Source: Mixophyes australis
Lineage: Eukaryota > Chordata > Amphibia > Anura > Limnodynastidae
Direction of reading: 5' to 3'
Assembly (NCBI GenBank): GCA_036250195.1
Contig: JAVHZZ010000011.1
Span: 61,684,919 to 61,748,918, forward strand
DNA: 64,000 nucleotides
Numbering within the stretch: the first letter of the stretch is position 1; each line of letters opens with the position of its first letter. The translations under genes were made by a program, and so were the position numbers. The notes beneath the pieces were generated by a model, which did not search any database, was not told the origin of the DNA, and worked only from the letters and a program-made list of their open reading frames with translations. This document shows positions 1 through 9,779 of this stretch, in pieces.

Positions 1-2109
1 TTTCTTGGCTTCGCCAACTATTACCGGAGGTTTATACATTCCTTTTCTTCCTTGGTGGCTCCTATTACAGCCCTCACCTGGAAGGGCGCAGACCCAGCTA
101 GTTGGTCTTCGGAGGCGTTGGCAAGCTTTTCTGCCCTTAAATTTGCCTTCACATCTGCACCCGTCCTCAGGCATCCAATTCCGGAGCTTCCGTTTATTGT
201 AAAGGTAGACGCCTCGGATGTAGGAGGAGGCGCCATTCTCTCTCAAAGAGATCCTCAAAGTAAAAAATTACACCCGTGTGCATTTCTGTCCAGGAAATTC
301 TCATCTGCAGAAATTAACTACGACGTTGGGAGTAGGGAGTTACTGGCCATTAAGTGGGCCCTCGAAGAATGGCGGTTGGAAGGAGCAGCTCATGTTATTA
401 CCATCCTCACAGACCACAAAAATCTTCAGTACATCCAGACTGCCAAAACTCTTAACCCTCGACAGGCCCGCTGGGCTTTGTTTTTAACCCGGTTCAACTT
501 CCTTATCACTTATTGACCGGGATCAAAGAATATCAAAGCTGATTCTCTCTCATGGAGTTTTTTGGCATCCCATCCTCAGCCTCCTGACCTGCAACCTATA
601 ATTTCCTCAACCTCCATTCATGTTGGTTTAACTCAGGATCTCGGGGTCACACTCTGCCGCTTTCAGAGAATTGCTCCAGCTCAGACATCCGCTAAAAAAT
701 TGTTTGTCCCAGTTCATCTGAGGAAGTCGGCCCTCATCGAATGCCACGACAACCACTCAGCAGGTCATCCAGGTATCCAGAGGACCATAAAAATACTTTC
801 CCGCTGGCTTTGGTGGCCCACCTTGTCGTCTGATGCAGAAAACTATGTCCGCGCTTGCCCAGAATGTGCCAGGAACAAGTCTTCCAGAATCCGTCCTCCA
901 GGTCAACTTCTACCCTTGCCAATTCCAAACAGGCCATGGACCCATATTTCTATGGACTTTTTTGTCGACCTCCCTTTGTCCTCGGGTCATAACACCATTT
1001 GGGTAGTTGTTGATCGGTTCAGCAAGATGGCACACTTTATACCCTTATTCAAATTGCCAGATGCCAGAAGTTTGGCTACCTTATTTATTACCCATATCTT
1101 CCGTCTCCACGGCCTCCAAGAAAACATCGTTTCAGATCGGGGTTCACAGTTTATTGCACAATTTTGGAGGTCTTTTTGTAATTCCATAGGAATTAGTATC
1201 AGTCTGTTCTTCGCTTACCACCTTCAGTCGAATGGGCAGACGGAAAGGACCAATCAGTCTTTGGAACAGTACCTCCGCATCTATGTTTCCAAATTCCACG
1301 ATAATTGGTCCTCTCTTTTGCACTGGATGGAATTCGCGCACAATAATTCCTGCCATTCTGCAACACACACTTCCCCATTCTTCTGTAATCTCGGGTTCCA
1401 CCCAAAATCTAACTCTTTCTCTTCTGCTGTTTCCCTTGGTGATCCTGAAATACCTGCCTTCACTGCCAGGTTGAAGTCCGTTTGGAAGAAGGTACATTCC
1501 GCTCTGTGTCAAGCTTCTCTTAGGTCTAAAGCCTTCGATGATCGCCATCGGGGTCCATGTGTATTGAAAGCAGGAGATCGTGTGTGGTTGTCCACACGGA
1601 ACATCAAATTGAGGCAACCTTGCAGGAAATTTGGTCCCCGATTCATCGGGCCATTTATGATTGAAAAGAAAGTGAATCCAGGGGCATTCCGACTCAAACT
1701 ACCACCATCTTTAAAAATTCCCTGTACGCTCCATTGTTCTCTTCTGAAAAAAGCCGTTGATCCCAGCAAATACAATCAATCTTCCTCTAACAGACCTCGG
1801 CCTCTGCTTATAAATGGAGACCGCGAGTTCATCATTGAAAAAATTCTGGACTCACGGAAGGTTCAAGGGCAGGTCCAGTTCTTAGTGCATTGGAAGTGCG
1901 ACAGTCCAGAGGAGCGGTGTTGGATACCACAAAAGCGTCTCCACGCTGAGAGACTCAAGAAGGAATTTTTTAAAAAAATTCCCATGAAGCGTGGTTGTCG
2001 GGGTTCCTTGACCCCTCTTCAAGGGGGGGTACTGTTAGTAGTCACGGCGGTGCCAGCGGTCGCCGCGACTCTCTGGTGTCCCATGCTGTCGTCCCGGCCG
2101 TCGCTATGA
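1..2109 (+). pseudogene. pol: Ty3/gypsy chromovirus pol, 3' part (RT end, RNase H, integrase, chromodomain)
   Basis: One frame is open from base 1 to the stop at 2107-2109 except for one TGA at 514-516. It starts in the RT/RNase H connection ([12 protein letters not shown]), then shows RNase H ([14 protein letters not shown], the TDHKNLQYI segment), the integrase HHCC finger (about 730-880, ending CPEC), and a DDE core with its D residues in MDFFVDLP and VSDRGSQF and its E in GQTERTNQ. A GPF-type module and a C-terminal chromodomain (about 1820-1975, EFIIEKILDSRKVQGQVQFL) follow. Chromodomain gypsy elements integrate into chromatin and are common in fish and amphibians. The TGA is most simply a CpG-decayed CGA arginine codon. 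The frame runs through the polypurine tract into the LTR. The 5' half lies outside the window. Confidence 0.93.
2019..2032 (+). promoter_or_regulatory. Polypurine tract of chromovirus
   Basis: A purine run (AAGGGGGGG) followed by TAC lies directly before the TGTTAG start of the LTR. This is the expected position of the plus-strand primer of an LTR retrotransposon. Confidence 0.75.
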
Positions 2110-2526
2110 CGACCGGTTTCCGCGTCTCGGTTGTCTGGGCAACAACCGGGATGCTCCAGGCTCCCTGTCGCGGCGGCCGGCCAGCTGGCCAATAGGCGGG
2201 CGCGCGCACACAGGGGTAGTTAGAATTGAGCCAATCGTGGCTATGTCAGGTGTTGAAGGAGGCAGTCTATGTTTGGGCTATTTATTATGCAGCTGAGCTC
2301 TGCATTATTATTGGCCACCAGAACTACTGTCAATTAGGCTACTCCTGTGGATACTTGTAGGGCTCTATTCTGATTGGCTCCTTGTACTATTTAGGGCAGT
2401 GAGGACTGAGCCTCACTGCCGGTTATAGCGTCCACCACTAGGGGCTCCAGCGAACACCAGGTTTTCGGAGTAGACTCCGAGTTTTATTGTGCTGGCTAAG
2501 GAGTTCTTAACACACTAGCTCTAACA
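2033..2526 (+). mobile_element. 3' LTR of the chromovirus
   Basis: The LTR begins TGTTAG right after the polypurine tract and ends CTAACA, giving perfect 6-bp inverted termini over 494 bp. It follows the chromodomain in the same orientation. The 5' LTR is outside the window, so the target duplication cannot be tested. The sequence after 2526 switches abruptly to a purine-rich low-complexity run, which supports the boundary. Confidence 0.88.
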
Positions 2527-2810
2527 GAAAGAAGAAAAAAAAAGAAAAAAGAGAAAAAAGAAAAAGAAAAAAGGGGCACTTAATAACACACAGAAAAACG
2601 AATCCCCTTCAATAAACACACAGAATAATTCCCCAAACTATATCACTTTCTCAACACAGCACAGCAATCCTTACTGGATCTAACTCCACACTTTAAACCA
2701 CAGCACTTGAAATCAGACAGCAGTGAAATCACAAGCTCAATGAAATCGCTTACTACCTCCTGTTAAATAGAGCTTGCACTATCCAGCTGTATTTACTTAT
2801 AAAATTAAAC
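2527..2810. other. Purine-rich run and unassigned sequence
   Basis: About 50 bp of A/G low-complexity DNA (2527-2576) is followed by AT-rich sequence in which I recognise no gene or repeat family. Confidence 0.5.
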
Positions 2811-3122
2811 CACAGCTCATTATTGATGTTGTTGTTGTCATTGTTGATTTTGTTACTAATGCTGTTTCCTTGGACTGCTGCAGGCTGCTAACTGTCATCC
2901 CTGTTCCTGGTTTCATCTCACTCACCTAATTCACCTGAACCTGTCGTATTCTCTGTTATTTACCTGCTTCCAGCCACACCCAGAGATCCGTTGTTCAGTC
3001 TGAGCTAAATCTGGTTTGTACCTTTCCTGCACTTTTCTGAACTATGTTTGCTCAATAAACTGTTTTCACCATACTCCGGGCTCCATAGCTGTCATTTCCA
3101 GCATTTAGCACAGAAGTATGAC
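2811..3122 (+). mobile_element. LTR-like repeat, copy 1 (gypsy LTR 3' part)
   Basis: This stretch is closely repeated at 4370-4689. Shared blocks include GATGTTGTTGTTGTCATTGTTG, TGCAGGCTGCTA, CCACACCCAGAGATCC and GCTCAATAAAC (a possible poly(A) signal), ending near AGAAGTATGAC. The end is followed by GGTATGACCAGCC, which resembles the spacing between LTR end and gag start in the gypsy element at 17916. I read it as the R-U5 part of a gypsy LTR. The 5' end of the LTR is not identified. Confidence 0.6.
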
Positions 3123-3299
3123 GGTATGACCAGCCGAAAAAACAGCATTGGAGCCGTGTGAAAGATTTCTATTTCAAATATTATTTTCTGGGACTCAAAC
3201 AGCCAATTGTTTTCATTTGTTTTTTCCTTCAATATGTCTGCCTAACAAATTGGTGAACTGCCTTTGCTACAGACTTTACAAGCAGATAGAATTATAAGA

Positions 3300-3460
3300 T
3301 ACTGTGTAGCAAACTCCAGGTTCGCCGGTGGTCCACGACCCCCCCTCACCGAAGAGGAGCGGTTACATAAAAGGATCAACAATTTTGTTTCTACTGTGAA
3401 AATAATGTACACATCTTACATGACTGTCCACTCTGCAGACCACGACAGCCTAAAGAATGA
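3300..3460 (+). pseudogene. gag: Decayed gypsy gag with CCHC zinc knuckle
   Basis: In one frame 3318-3365 reads RFAGGPRPPLTEEERL, typical of the region before a gypsy nucleocapsid knuckle. In another frame 3386-3427 reads CFYCENNVHILHDC, a complete CX2CX4HX4C zinc knuckle, followed by RPRQPKE. The change of frame shows a small indel between them. Together with the flanking LTR-like repeats it marks a heavily deleted gypsy element. No pro or pol remains. Confidence 0.65.
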
Positions 3461-3576
3461 TCTTCTGTTTGCTCCCCTCCTCATTCCGGATTTGTTTGCG
3501 CATCACTTTTTTTTTTCTACATTACAACCTGTTCTGCTCCCTGGGATGAGGCCTTATCCACCAGCTTCAGTCGCCT

Positions 3577-3790
3577 GTCTCGAGGTGACAGTTTCAGTTG
3601 CATGTCTTGAGTTGCAAGTTTCTGCCGCCTGTCATGAGGTGCCAGTTTCTGCCACCTGTCATGAGTTGCCAGTTGCTGCTGCCTGTCCAATCCAAGCCAT
3701 CTCTTGCCAAGGGTGTCCAGTCAGAGCTGTTTTCTGCCAAGGGTGTCCAGTCCAAGCTGTCTCCTGTCAAGGGTGTCCAGTCTGAGCCAT
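3577..3790 (+). repeat. Two adjoining short tandem arrays (27 bp, then 30 bp)
   Basis: A 27-bp period is seen at GTCTCGAG (3577), GTCTTGAG (3604), GTCATGAG (3631) and GTCATGAG (3658). A 30-bp period with core CAAGGGTGTCCAGTC then starts at 3706, 3736 and 3766. An open frame across them gives a cysteine-rich repetitive peptide, which I treat as a by-product of the repeat. Such arrays are common in gypsy LTR U3 regions, so this may be the start of the second LTR. Confidence 0.7.
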
Positions 3791-4369
3791 CACCTAACTT
3801 TGATTAGAACCTTTCTCAATTTTGTGCTCTTTTGAAGTTTAGTGCTTCATATTTTTCTCCGTACAAAGCCTTGTTAACAACCACAAAATGCAGGTACTAT
3901 TCCTGTTATGCAATTTTATAGGAGAAGCCTTGGTGTGGATAAGCCCGTTTATGGACACTAATAATCTCATCCTTTCTTATTTACAATTCTTTACTGATGC
4001 AGTGATCAGGAAGTTTGCATTATCTCTCATAGTGCCAACTTGCGGGACATCAGTGCATTCGGCAATATATTCTATCACCCCAGACCAGTAATTACTATTG
4101 TGTTCCACCCAATTGGCTCAGGCTTCCATTTTGAGGAAGTCGGAGGGTAATTGCAGGATCTGCCTCCACCTGTACTGCAGCTTTGCCTTAGGATGCTTGT
4201 TTGTTGGCAGCTCCTGTCTCCTGGAATATTTTGGACTTGGTATTATTTGTATTCGCCTTGCAATACCTCTGACTCACCAAAGATGCTGATATTGTACCCT
4301 TGCTTCTTCACTAAGATCCAGCCAATCCGTTATAACCTGTTCTCTATGTGTTTATGCCTGCTTCCCACA

Positions 4370-4689
4370 GCTCACCTTTGCTATTCATTGATGTTGTTGT
4401 TGTTGTCATTGTTGCTGTTGTTACTACTCCTGGTTCCTTGGACAACTGCAGGCTGCTAGCTGTCATCCCTGTTCCTCGTTTCATCTCACTCAGCTAGTTC
4501 ACCTGTACCTGCTGTATTTTCTGTTATTTACCTTTCCCTAACAGCCACACCCAGAGATCCTTTGTTCAGTCTCAGCTATATCTGGTTTGTACCTTCCCTG
4601 CACTATTCTGGACTATGTTTGCTCAATAAACTTTTAATGTTTTCACCATACTCAGGGCTCCATAGTTATTTCCAACACAGAAGTGTGAC
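4370..4689 (+). mobile_element. LTR-like repeat, copy 2
   Basis: This is the second copy of the 2811-3122 repeat in the same orientation, with the same CAATAAA block and ending at AGAAGTGTGACA. The two copies bracket a gag remnant, consistent with a gypsy element deleted for almost all of its coding region. The copies differ by many substitutions and small indels, so the insertion is old. Confidence 0.6.
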
Positions 4690-5783
4690 AGCAGTGTTGC
4701 CACAGCTTATACAACTTGGTACTTAGAACTGAAGAAATTGTTTGGCATCTTCCCCAGTCAACATGGTGGTGTACCATCTTTGAAGCTTCCATAGTAATAA
4801 CATCTGGACCACTGCTGCAGTAAAGCTTGGCCCAGAATTATATAATAGCTTAGCAGGACTTTATTACTACAGCTTGACCTCACCTAAAGACTCTATAGAA
4901 CCATATAGGACTCATAGGGATCAAACTTTTTCCACTGCATAGACTAGTTACCATATAACAGCTTGAACAGAGAAATGGTATACCCTCAGCATACTAGTGT
5001 ACCTTCATTGCAGTTACATCAGAAACTACATCAGGACCATTTTTTCAGCTGTCATTTTATTGGTGACCCTGCCCATTGATGATGGCAGGTAATTTCACCG
5101 GGATGGCTACATTAGGAAGCAAGGCATGGGCCTTGCAAGATTTAGACCAAGTCGGTGCAAAACCCATGGGGACATCTTCTCTGGGCATCTTCTCTAGCCA
5201 GGTCCAGATGGGGGGGATACACCAAGGTTCACAAGGGGAATGATATGCACGTTATTTTTTTTTGTCCCAAGAGTGTGAAATTGCTTATTTGGTAGGGACC
5301 CATGAGAGCCATCTTCTCTGACCAGAAGGGAGAGACAAAATGCAAAATGCTGCAAGTTTTTGTTTATTTGCACCTGTGACAAGAAGATGGGGAGCGGAAC
5401 ATAAATTATTTTATTTGATAGTTCTAAAATATCATGTATATTCTATTATGCGTCATCTATTACATGTTTTGTTTTATGTAAAGTCATGTTTCATTTGTTT
5501 ATGTGACATGTACTACTGTGATTTGCTATGTGATCATTTTTTTATATGTCCTGTGTTTGTTATATGTTATGTCGTGTTATATGTCATGTGTGTGAATTTT
5601 GTGCAAGTACAGATAGGCAAGCATAGTGAAGATGCCTGGGTAAGAGGGAGAGAAAATGTAATGCTTGTATCTATATCATTGGTGGCCCCATCCCAGATGA
5701 CAGAAGCAAGGTCATTGGGAGGGCTAAAGTAGGAAGCAAGGCGCTGGCCTCACAACGTTTATACCAATGATGTGGCTACCCGC
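4690..5783. other. No gene recognised; degenerate repeat pair
   Basis: No coding signal is convincing here. Two stretches, about 5060-5155 and 5680-5775, share the pattern ATTAGGAAGCAAGGC followed by GGCCTTGCAAGATTTAGACC or GGCCTCACAACGTTTATACC. They look like two decayed copies of one unidentified repeat. Confidence 0.4.
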
Positions 5784-5814
5784 ATTATTATTATTGTTAT
5801 TATTATTATTATTT
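5784..5814. repeat. (ATT)n microsatellite
   Basis: A simple run of ATT units with one interruption (TTGTTA). Confidence 0.9.
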
Positions 5815-5849
5815 ACGTAGATTTGTAAGGCATCACAGTAGGGAAAAGA

Positions 5850-5853
5850 GGAC
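5850..5853. repeat. Target site duplication GGAC (left)
   Basis: GGAC directly before the solo LTR is repeated at 6563-6566 directly after it. Confidence 0.75.
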
Positions 5854-6562
5854 TGTGTATGTCAAATAATTGGATGAAGTTGCTTCAAATGAACTAACAT
5901 CGATTTAATTGGCTTTATGAAAAAATAAGCAAATCCTACCCTATGGCGTGGAAGGAATAATTACGCAATCATCCTAGCGAGCATTTATAAATACATTTAC
6001 ACTCATTTGTAAATAGTTCACTTTAATAAAGTTCAAGCACATTGTCATTTATATTCAAAGGTAATAGATTTAATAGTTTAATATAATAATGTTAAAACCA
6101 CTTTATTGACATCTAAGTCCCAGGACATAGGAAATGTATCATGTTTAGTGTCATGCTAATCCACTTTTTACCATCAGAAATCCGCTATCAGCTAAGCGAT
6201 CGCACCCTGCGTATGCTAATTATTGATTATAAAGGATAAATGCTCAAAATGATATTGTGTTTGGAATGCAAATAGCCTGGTTTGAACCAGTATTTCAGCG
6301 GGCTCCTGAGTACTGGGATCATCATTCAGTCTACTTTGACCACAGGCTTCAGGGCTGAAAGACTGTTAGCTGGATCCAATGGGCTGCATATGTATCATTG
6401 TACTTCATTTTGTTCTTAGTCCATTTTTGTGATTATTTAGCTTTCCCTGTTATTTGTAGTTGTTATTATGCTATATCTTTGCTATTAAGTATTCTGTGTG
6501 CGTTGAAACCACATAGATTGCATCAGGCAATATTTATTGGTAGAGACAAATCGAACATTACA
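5854..6562 (+). mobile_element. Solo LTR of an endogenous retrovirus
   Basis: This 709-bp block starts TGTGTATGTCAAATAATTGG and ends CATTACA. It is homologous along its whole length to the LTR at 52323-53044 (shared blocks AATTGGATGAAG, GTAAATAGTTCAC, TTAATATAATAATGTTAAAA, ATGTATCATGTTTAGTGT, CTGTGCGTTG). It is flanked by GGAC at 5850-5853 and again at 6563-6566, a 4-bp target duplication of the kind made by retroviral integrases. No internal sequence follows, so this is a solo LTR left by LTR-LTR recombination. Confidence 0.88.
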
Positions 6563-6841
6563 GGACATACATAAAGCAATGATATACAAGGCATACAAAA
6601 TAAATGCAGACATGAAAACAAAGGGACCATTTTCTGCGGTATGAAAAATACTCATTGCAGAAATTAAACAGTAGTGGGACATAGCTTCCCTTAACAATTA
6701 TATAGAAACAAATAATACCTAGGCGGCTAAGAATCCTAAAAAAAGCACTTTTGTATGACATGATTATTGTTTCATCAATAAATGGAATACTATACTCAAC
6801 ACCTGTTCCTTTGAAATGATATAAATAATTTGAACAGGAAA

Positions 6842-7610
6842 TGTTCACTAGCGAGTGTTGATAATAAGATCCAGCACATACATGAGAAATTAAAACCAGT
6901 TGAGGATCTAGAGTATTTTAGAAACCTGGAGCAAGATAGACTGGATAAAATCAGACAAGATACAATATCAATCAAACAAAATACATTTTTAAGGGATATC
7001 TCTGACTAAAATAGAGATTATATTAATTGGAATAAAAGTAGAGAAGGAATAGACCATAAAGCAAGACATTTACCACAACTGCCAAAAACAAGACCACAAT
7101 CTAAAATAACACATTCATGGAACAAAGACAAACATTTGAGTAGGGTGAATGAGAAACACAATAGCTGTAGATCACCACTGATAAAAAAAACCCCACCAAA
7201 ATACAGAGACTCTCATCACCACTATAATCCCATGAACCCAGCAAATATAGGGAAGATAGACACCCCAAGAATTCCAACAACCTGGCTAAGAAAAATTTAA
7301 AAAGGAGTATAATAAAATAGAACTAGAAATCACCAGTAGAAAGAACATATTGCTGGGTAAAATTGATAGGAATCCCAGACCATGATATCTAAATACAGAG
7401 GAAGTAGACACGGATCCTGACGCATGCATAGACTATTTTTTAGAATTGGCACAGCAGAAGGAGCCACCACCCATAACCCCAGGAATAAGGGACACCCCAA
7501 AAGTTCTGAAAAGGAAAATAAGAGTGGTAGAAGAAGAAGGGGAAAAAGACAAGGGAGGGTTTGCAAATACAAAACCAAAATGGAAGGATAAGTATGAGAG
7601 GCATATATAA
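6842..7610 (+). pseudogene. Penelope-like element, N-terminal region of the ORF
   Basis: Conceptual translation, with stops and frame changes, gives a basic, charged protein. An early stretch reads KLKPVEDLEYFRNLEQDRL with IKQNTFLRDISD, a later one LEITSRKNILLGKI, then FLELAQQKEPPPITPGI and the acidic run RVVEEEGEKDK (about 7530-7570). This charged, coiled-coil-like region is typical of the part before the reverse transcriptase in vertebrate PLEs. The RT half of a PLE in the same orientation starts at 13735, so this is probably the front of the same element. Assignment rests on remembered family style and position. Confidence 0.5.
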
Positions 7611-7611
7611 T

Positions 7612-7690
7612 CTGAAAAATGTTGTCCAGCGCTCAGAAACAAACAATATATAAAAATCACTATGTGTCAGCATATACATAAATGAGAATT
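7612..7690 (-). repeat. Inverted repeat X, left arm
   Basis: The reverse complement of this stretch (GCTGACACATAGTGATTTTT, CTGAGCGCTGGACAACATT) recurs at about 13418-13490 on the plus strand. The two arms flank the whole hAT complex. I do not know the family of X. Confidence 0.75.
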
Positions 7691-7974
7691 TTTTGCACAA
7701 TATAGCTATATTGGGGTTAAGCTCACCTGCCAGCATCAAGGCATCTCCTGTAGGTGAGTCCCTAAGCTAGCGATATAAATTTATATTCAGGGTGTCCCAT
7801 TTAAAACCTTCCCCTGAACCTCAATCTTATAAAGCATGCAGCACCTGGAGGGAGTGGTCAACTCCCAGAAAAACAACCTAGAAAATAGTAAATGAGAAAA
7901 GGGCGTGCTTCTTTAAATTAATGAAATGTGTGCAAGTGCATAAAATCATTTGCACCGGCTGCCACGGACTGCCA
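7691..7974. other. No gene recognised
   Basis: I see no coding signal or known repeat. The sequence lies between the X arm and the first hAT fragment. Confidence 0.4.
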
Positions 7975-8225
7975 CGGACTTCTTCAAGGAATTTGTAGTT
8001 CATTTTACGGCAGAATTGTCATGTTTTTTGAGCAATTCTTTTAGACTAGACCAGATGTCAAAATGTTGTGCTTACTCATCTGCATCACCAATGGGTCTTT
8101 TGGGAAAGCTAAATTTTGCAAACACACGGCAGTTTATAACACATCTATGAAACATTTGCACACAGAGGTAGCTGAAAGGAAAAGTGGTGCAAGATGGAAT
8201 TGTCTTTGGAGTTATCCATAAGTAA
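7975..8225. mobile_element. Scrambled hAT fragments (duplicate of transposase 3' end plus inverted 5' end)
   Basis: About 7988-8110 is a second copy of 8757-8880 (shared TTGTAGTTCATTTTACGG, TCAAAATGTTGTGCT, TGGGTCT), which encodes the C-terminal part of the minus-strand hAT transposase. At 8180-8205, GAAAAGTGGTGCAAGATGG matches the N-terminal end of the same transposase (12690-12710) but in opposite orientation. This looks like a deletion or rearrangement derivative of the hAT family lying beside the main copy. Confidence 0.65.
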
Positions 8226-8606
8226 AGTTAATGTATAAGGGTGATGTGTAGAAGTAAGAGACATCCACTATATGCAGATTAGGTTTCTTATATGGGTTTC
8301 TCTACACATACACATGAATGACTAAAAGCTTTAATTTGTTTGCTTTATAGTACATGTACACTTACATATGTCAATGAACAGTGGGGTCAATTTTCTCAAT
8401 TCATTTGTTTGTTAAAATGGGCCCAATTTCATACAGACCTTACTGTATTTTACTTATGACAGCAAATTACAGGAGAGCTAAACTGTTGTTTCTTGTTGAG
8501 CCCTGCTCTACAGCTACTGAACTACCTGTTGTTGCAATTATTTTAAGCAAAATGTAGTTTTTCCTGTAAAAGGTGGACTATTTGTGATGGCATCCATGTA
8601 CTTTTC
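8226..8606. other. No gene recognised
   Basis: Non-coding DNA between hAT fragments. I see no family signature. Confidence 0.4.
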
Positions 8607-8745
8607 ATGTCAAGCTTGCTGACCATTATATTTGCAGTCTGCAATAAAGCTCAAGATGTACAGTTTGAAAAAACCTTTGAATCTCGCTCTATATAAACAA
8701 AAGTTTTTGAACATTTTTCCCTTTAAAAGGAATTTAATCTAATAG
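8607..8745. repeat. Inverted repeat within the hAT complex, left arm
   Basis: The arm contains GCAGTCTGCAATAAAGCTCA, AGATGTACAGTTTGAAAAAA and CTCGCTCTATATAAAC. Its reverse complement is at about 13205-13325 with few differences over about 115 bp. The arms lie on either side of the transposase fragments, so they may be subterminal sequence of the transposon or the product of an inversion. Just outside it, TTCATGTCAAGCTTGCTGACC resembles the transposase 3' end at 8921-8944. Confidence 0.8.
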
Positions 8746-8746
8746 G

Positions 8747-9779
8747 CCTTCCTCGTTAAATTTGTAGTTCATTTTACGGTAGAGCTGTCACAATATTTGG
8801 GCAATTCATTTAGACCAGACCAGAGTTCAAAATGTTGTGCTGACTCATCTGCATCACCACTGGGTCTCTTGGAAAAGCTACATTTTTCCTAGAAGCAGTT
8901 TCCTGAGAAAATGAAGGAGGAGACATTGTCATGTCAACTTGCTGACCAGGAGCTCATTGTATCTTTTAACATCTGGATCAGTTGGAAAGAAAGAGAAGAC
9001 ATAGCTCTTAAACCTAGGCTCAAGCACAGTCGCCAAGGTGTAGTGATCATATTTCAAGTTGTTGATAACTCTTGGATCCTCGCAAGGTGAACAAAGTACT
9101 TGATCTACAAGTCTGACATACTTAGCGTAATTTCTTTGTTTCATCTCCTCTTTCAGTCGCTCAAGCTGCTTTTCCAAAAGTCTAACTAAAGGAATCACTT
9201 GGCTCAAGCTAGCAGTGCCTGAACTCACTTCACAGGTGACTGATTCCAGTGGTTTCAGCACCTTGTACAACACGGAAAGTATTCCCCACTGCGCTGGACT
9301 AAAGTACATTCTCCTTAAATTCTATACTTCTTGCAGCTGCTGCAATCTCCTACATGCTGTTGCAGAATGCTGAAAATAAACCGAAATATTTCGGGACACA
9401 TAGCATATTCTGCTTGTCACTGTTATTTTTGAAAAAATATCGGTACCACCAAGTTGATTGTGTGAGCAAAACAGGGAATGTGATGGAATTCTCCCCGCTG
9501 TAATGCTCTAACAATATTGGATAGTCCAAGAGGGATAGACCATGTTGCAATGACTTTCTTTAGTTTTTCAAACAAGTTGTCAGCAGTACGCCTCTTAGTA
9601 AAGCAGGTAATGCACAGAGTAGCCTGCATCTGAAAGATCTGCCATTCCTTGTTAGATACTGCTGCTGTTCCAGCAGCTGAAGGCGATTCACCAATCCAGT
9701 GGACTCTCACAGTCCTATAATCTTTAGTTCTCCCATTTCCGCTTGTCTACATATCTGTGGTTAAGTGTACAGTGTCAGA
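8747..9779 (-). pseudogene. hAT transposase, C-terminal half (decayed)
   Basis: Read on the minus strand this gives VHLTTDM, a stop in place of the usual W, then GNGRTKDY, HWIGESPSAAGTAA, CITCFTKRRTADNLFEKLKK, CFAHTINLVV, SGTASLSQVIPLVRLLEKQL, DPRVINNLKYDHYTLATVLEPRFK and, near 8830, a remnant aligning with the linker WSGLKDLP of the hAT at 56.5 kb. The order matches that transposase. Several frameshifts and stops are present, and the catalytic second D is lost in a gap. It is joined upstream to 11728-12712, the L2 insertion lying between. Confidence 0.85.

Noticed and set aside
3264..3785. 173-residue cysteine-rich frame as a gene
   Set aside because: Its second half translates a 27/30-bp tandem repeat, and its first half changes frame relative to the zinc knuckle.
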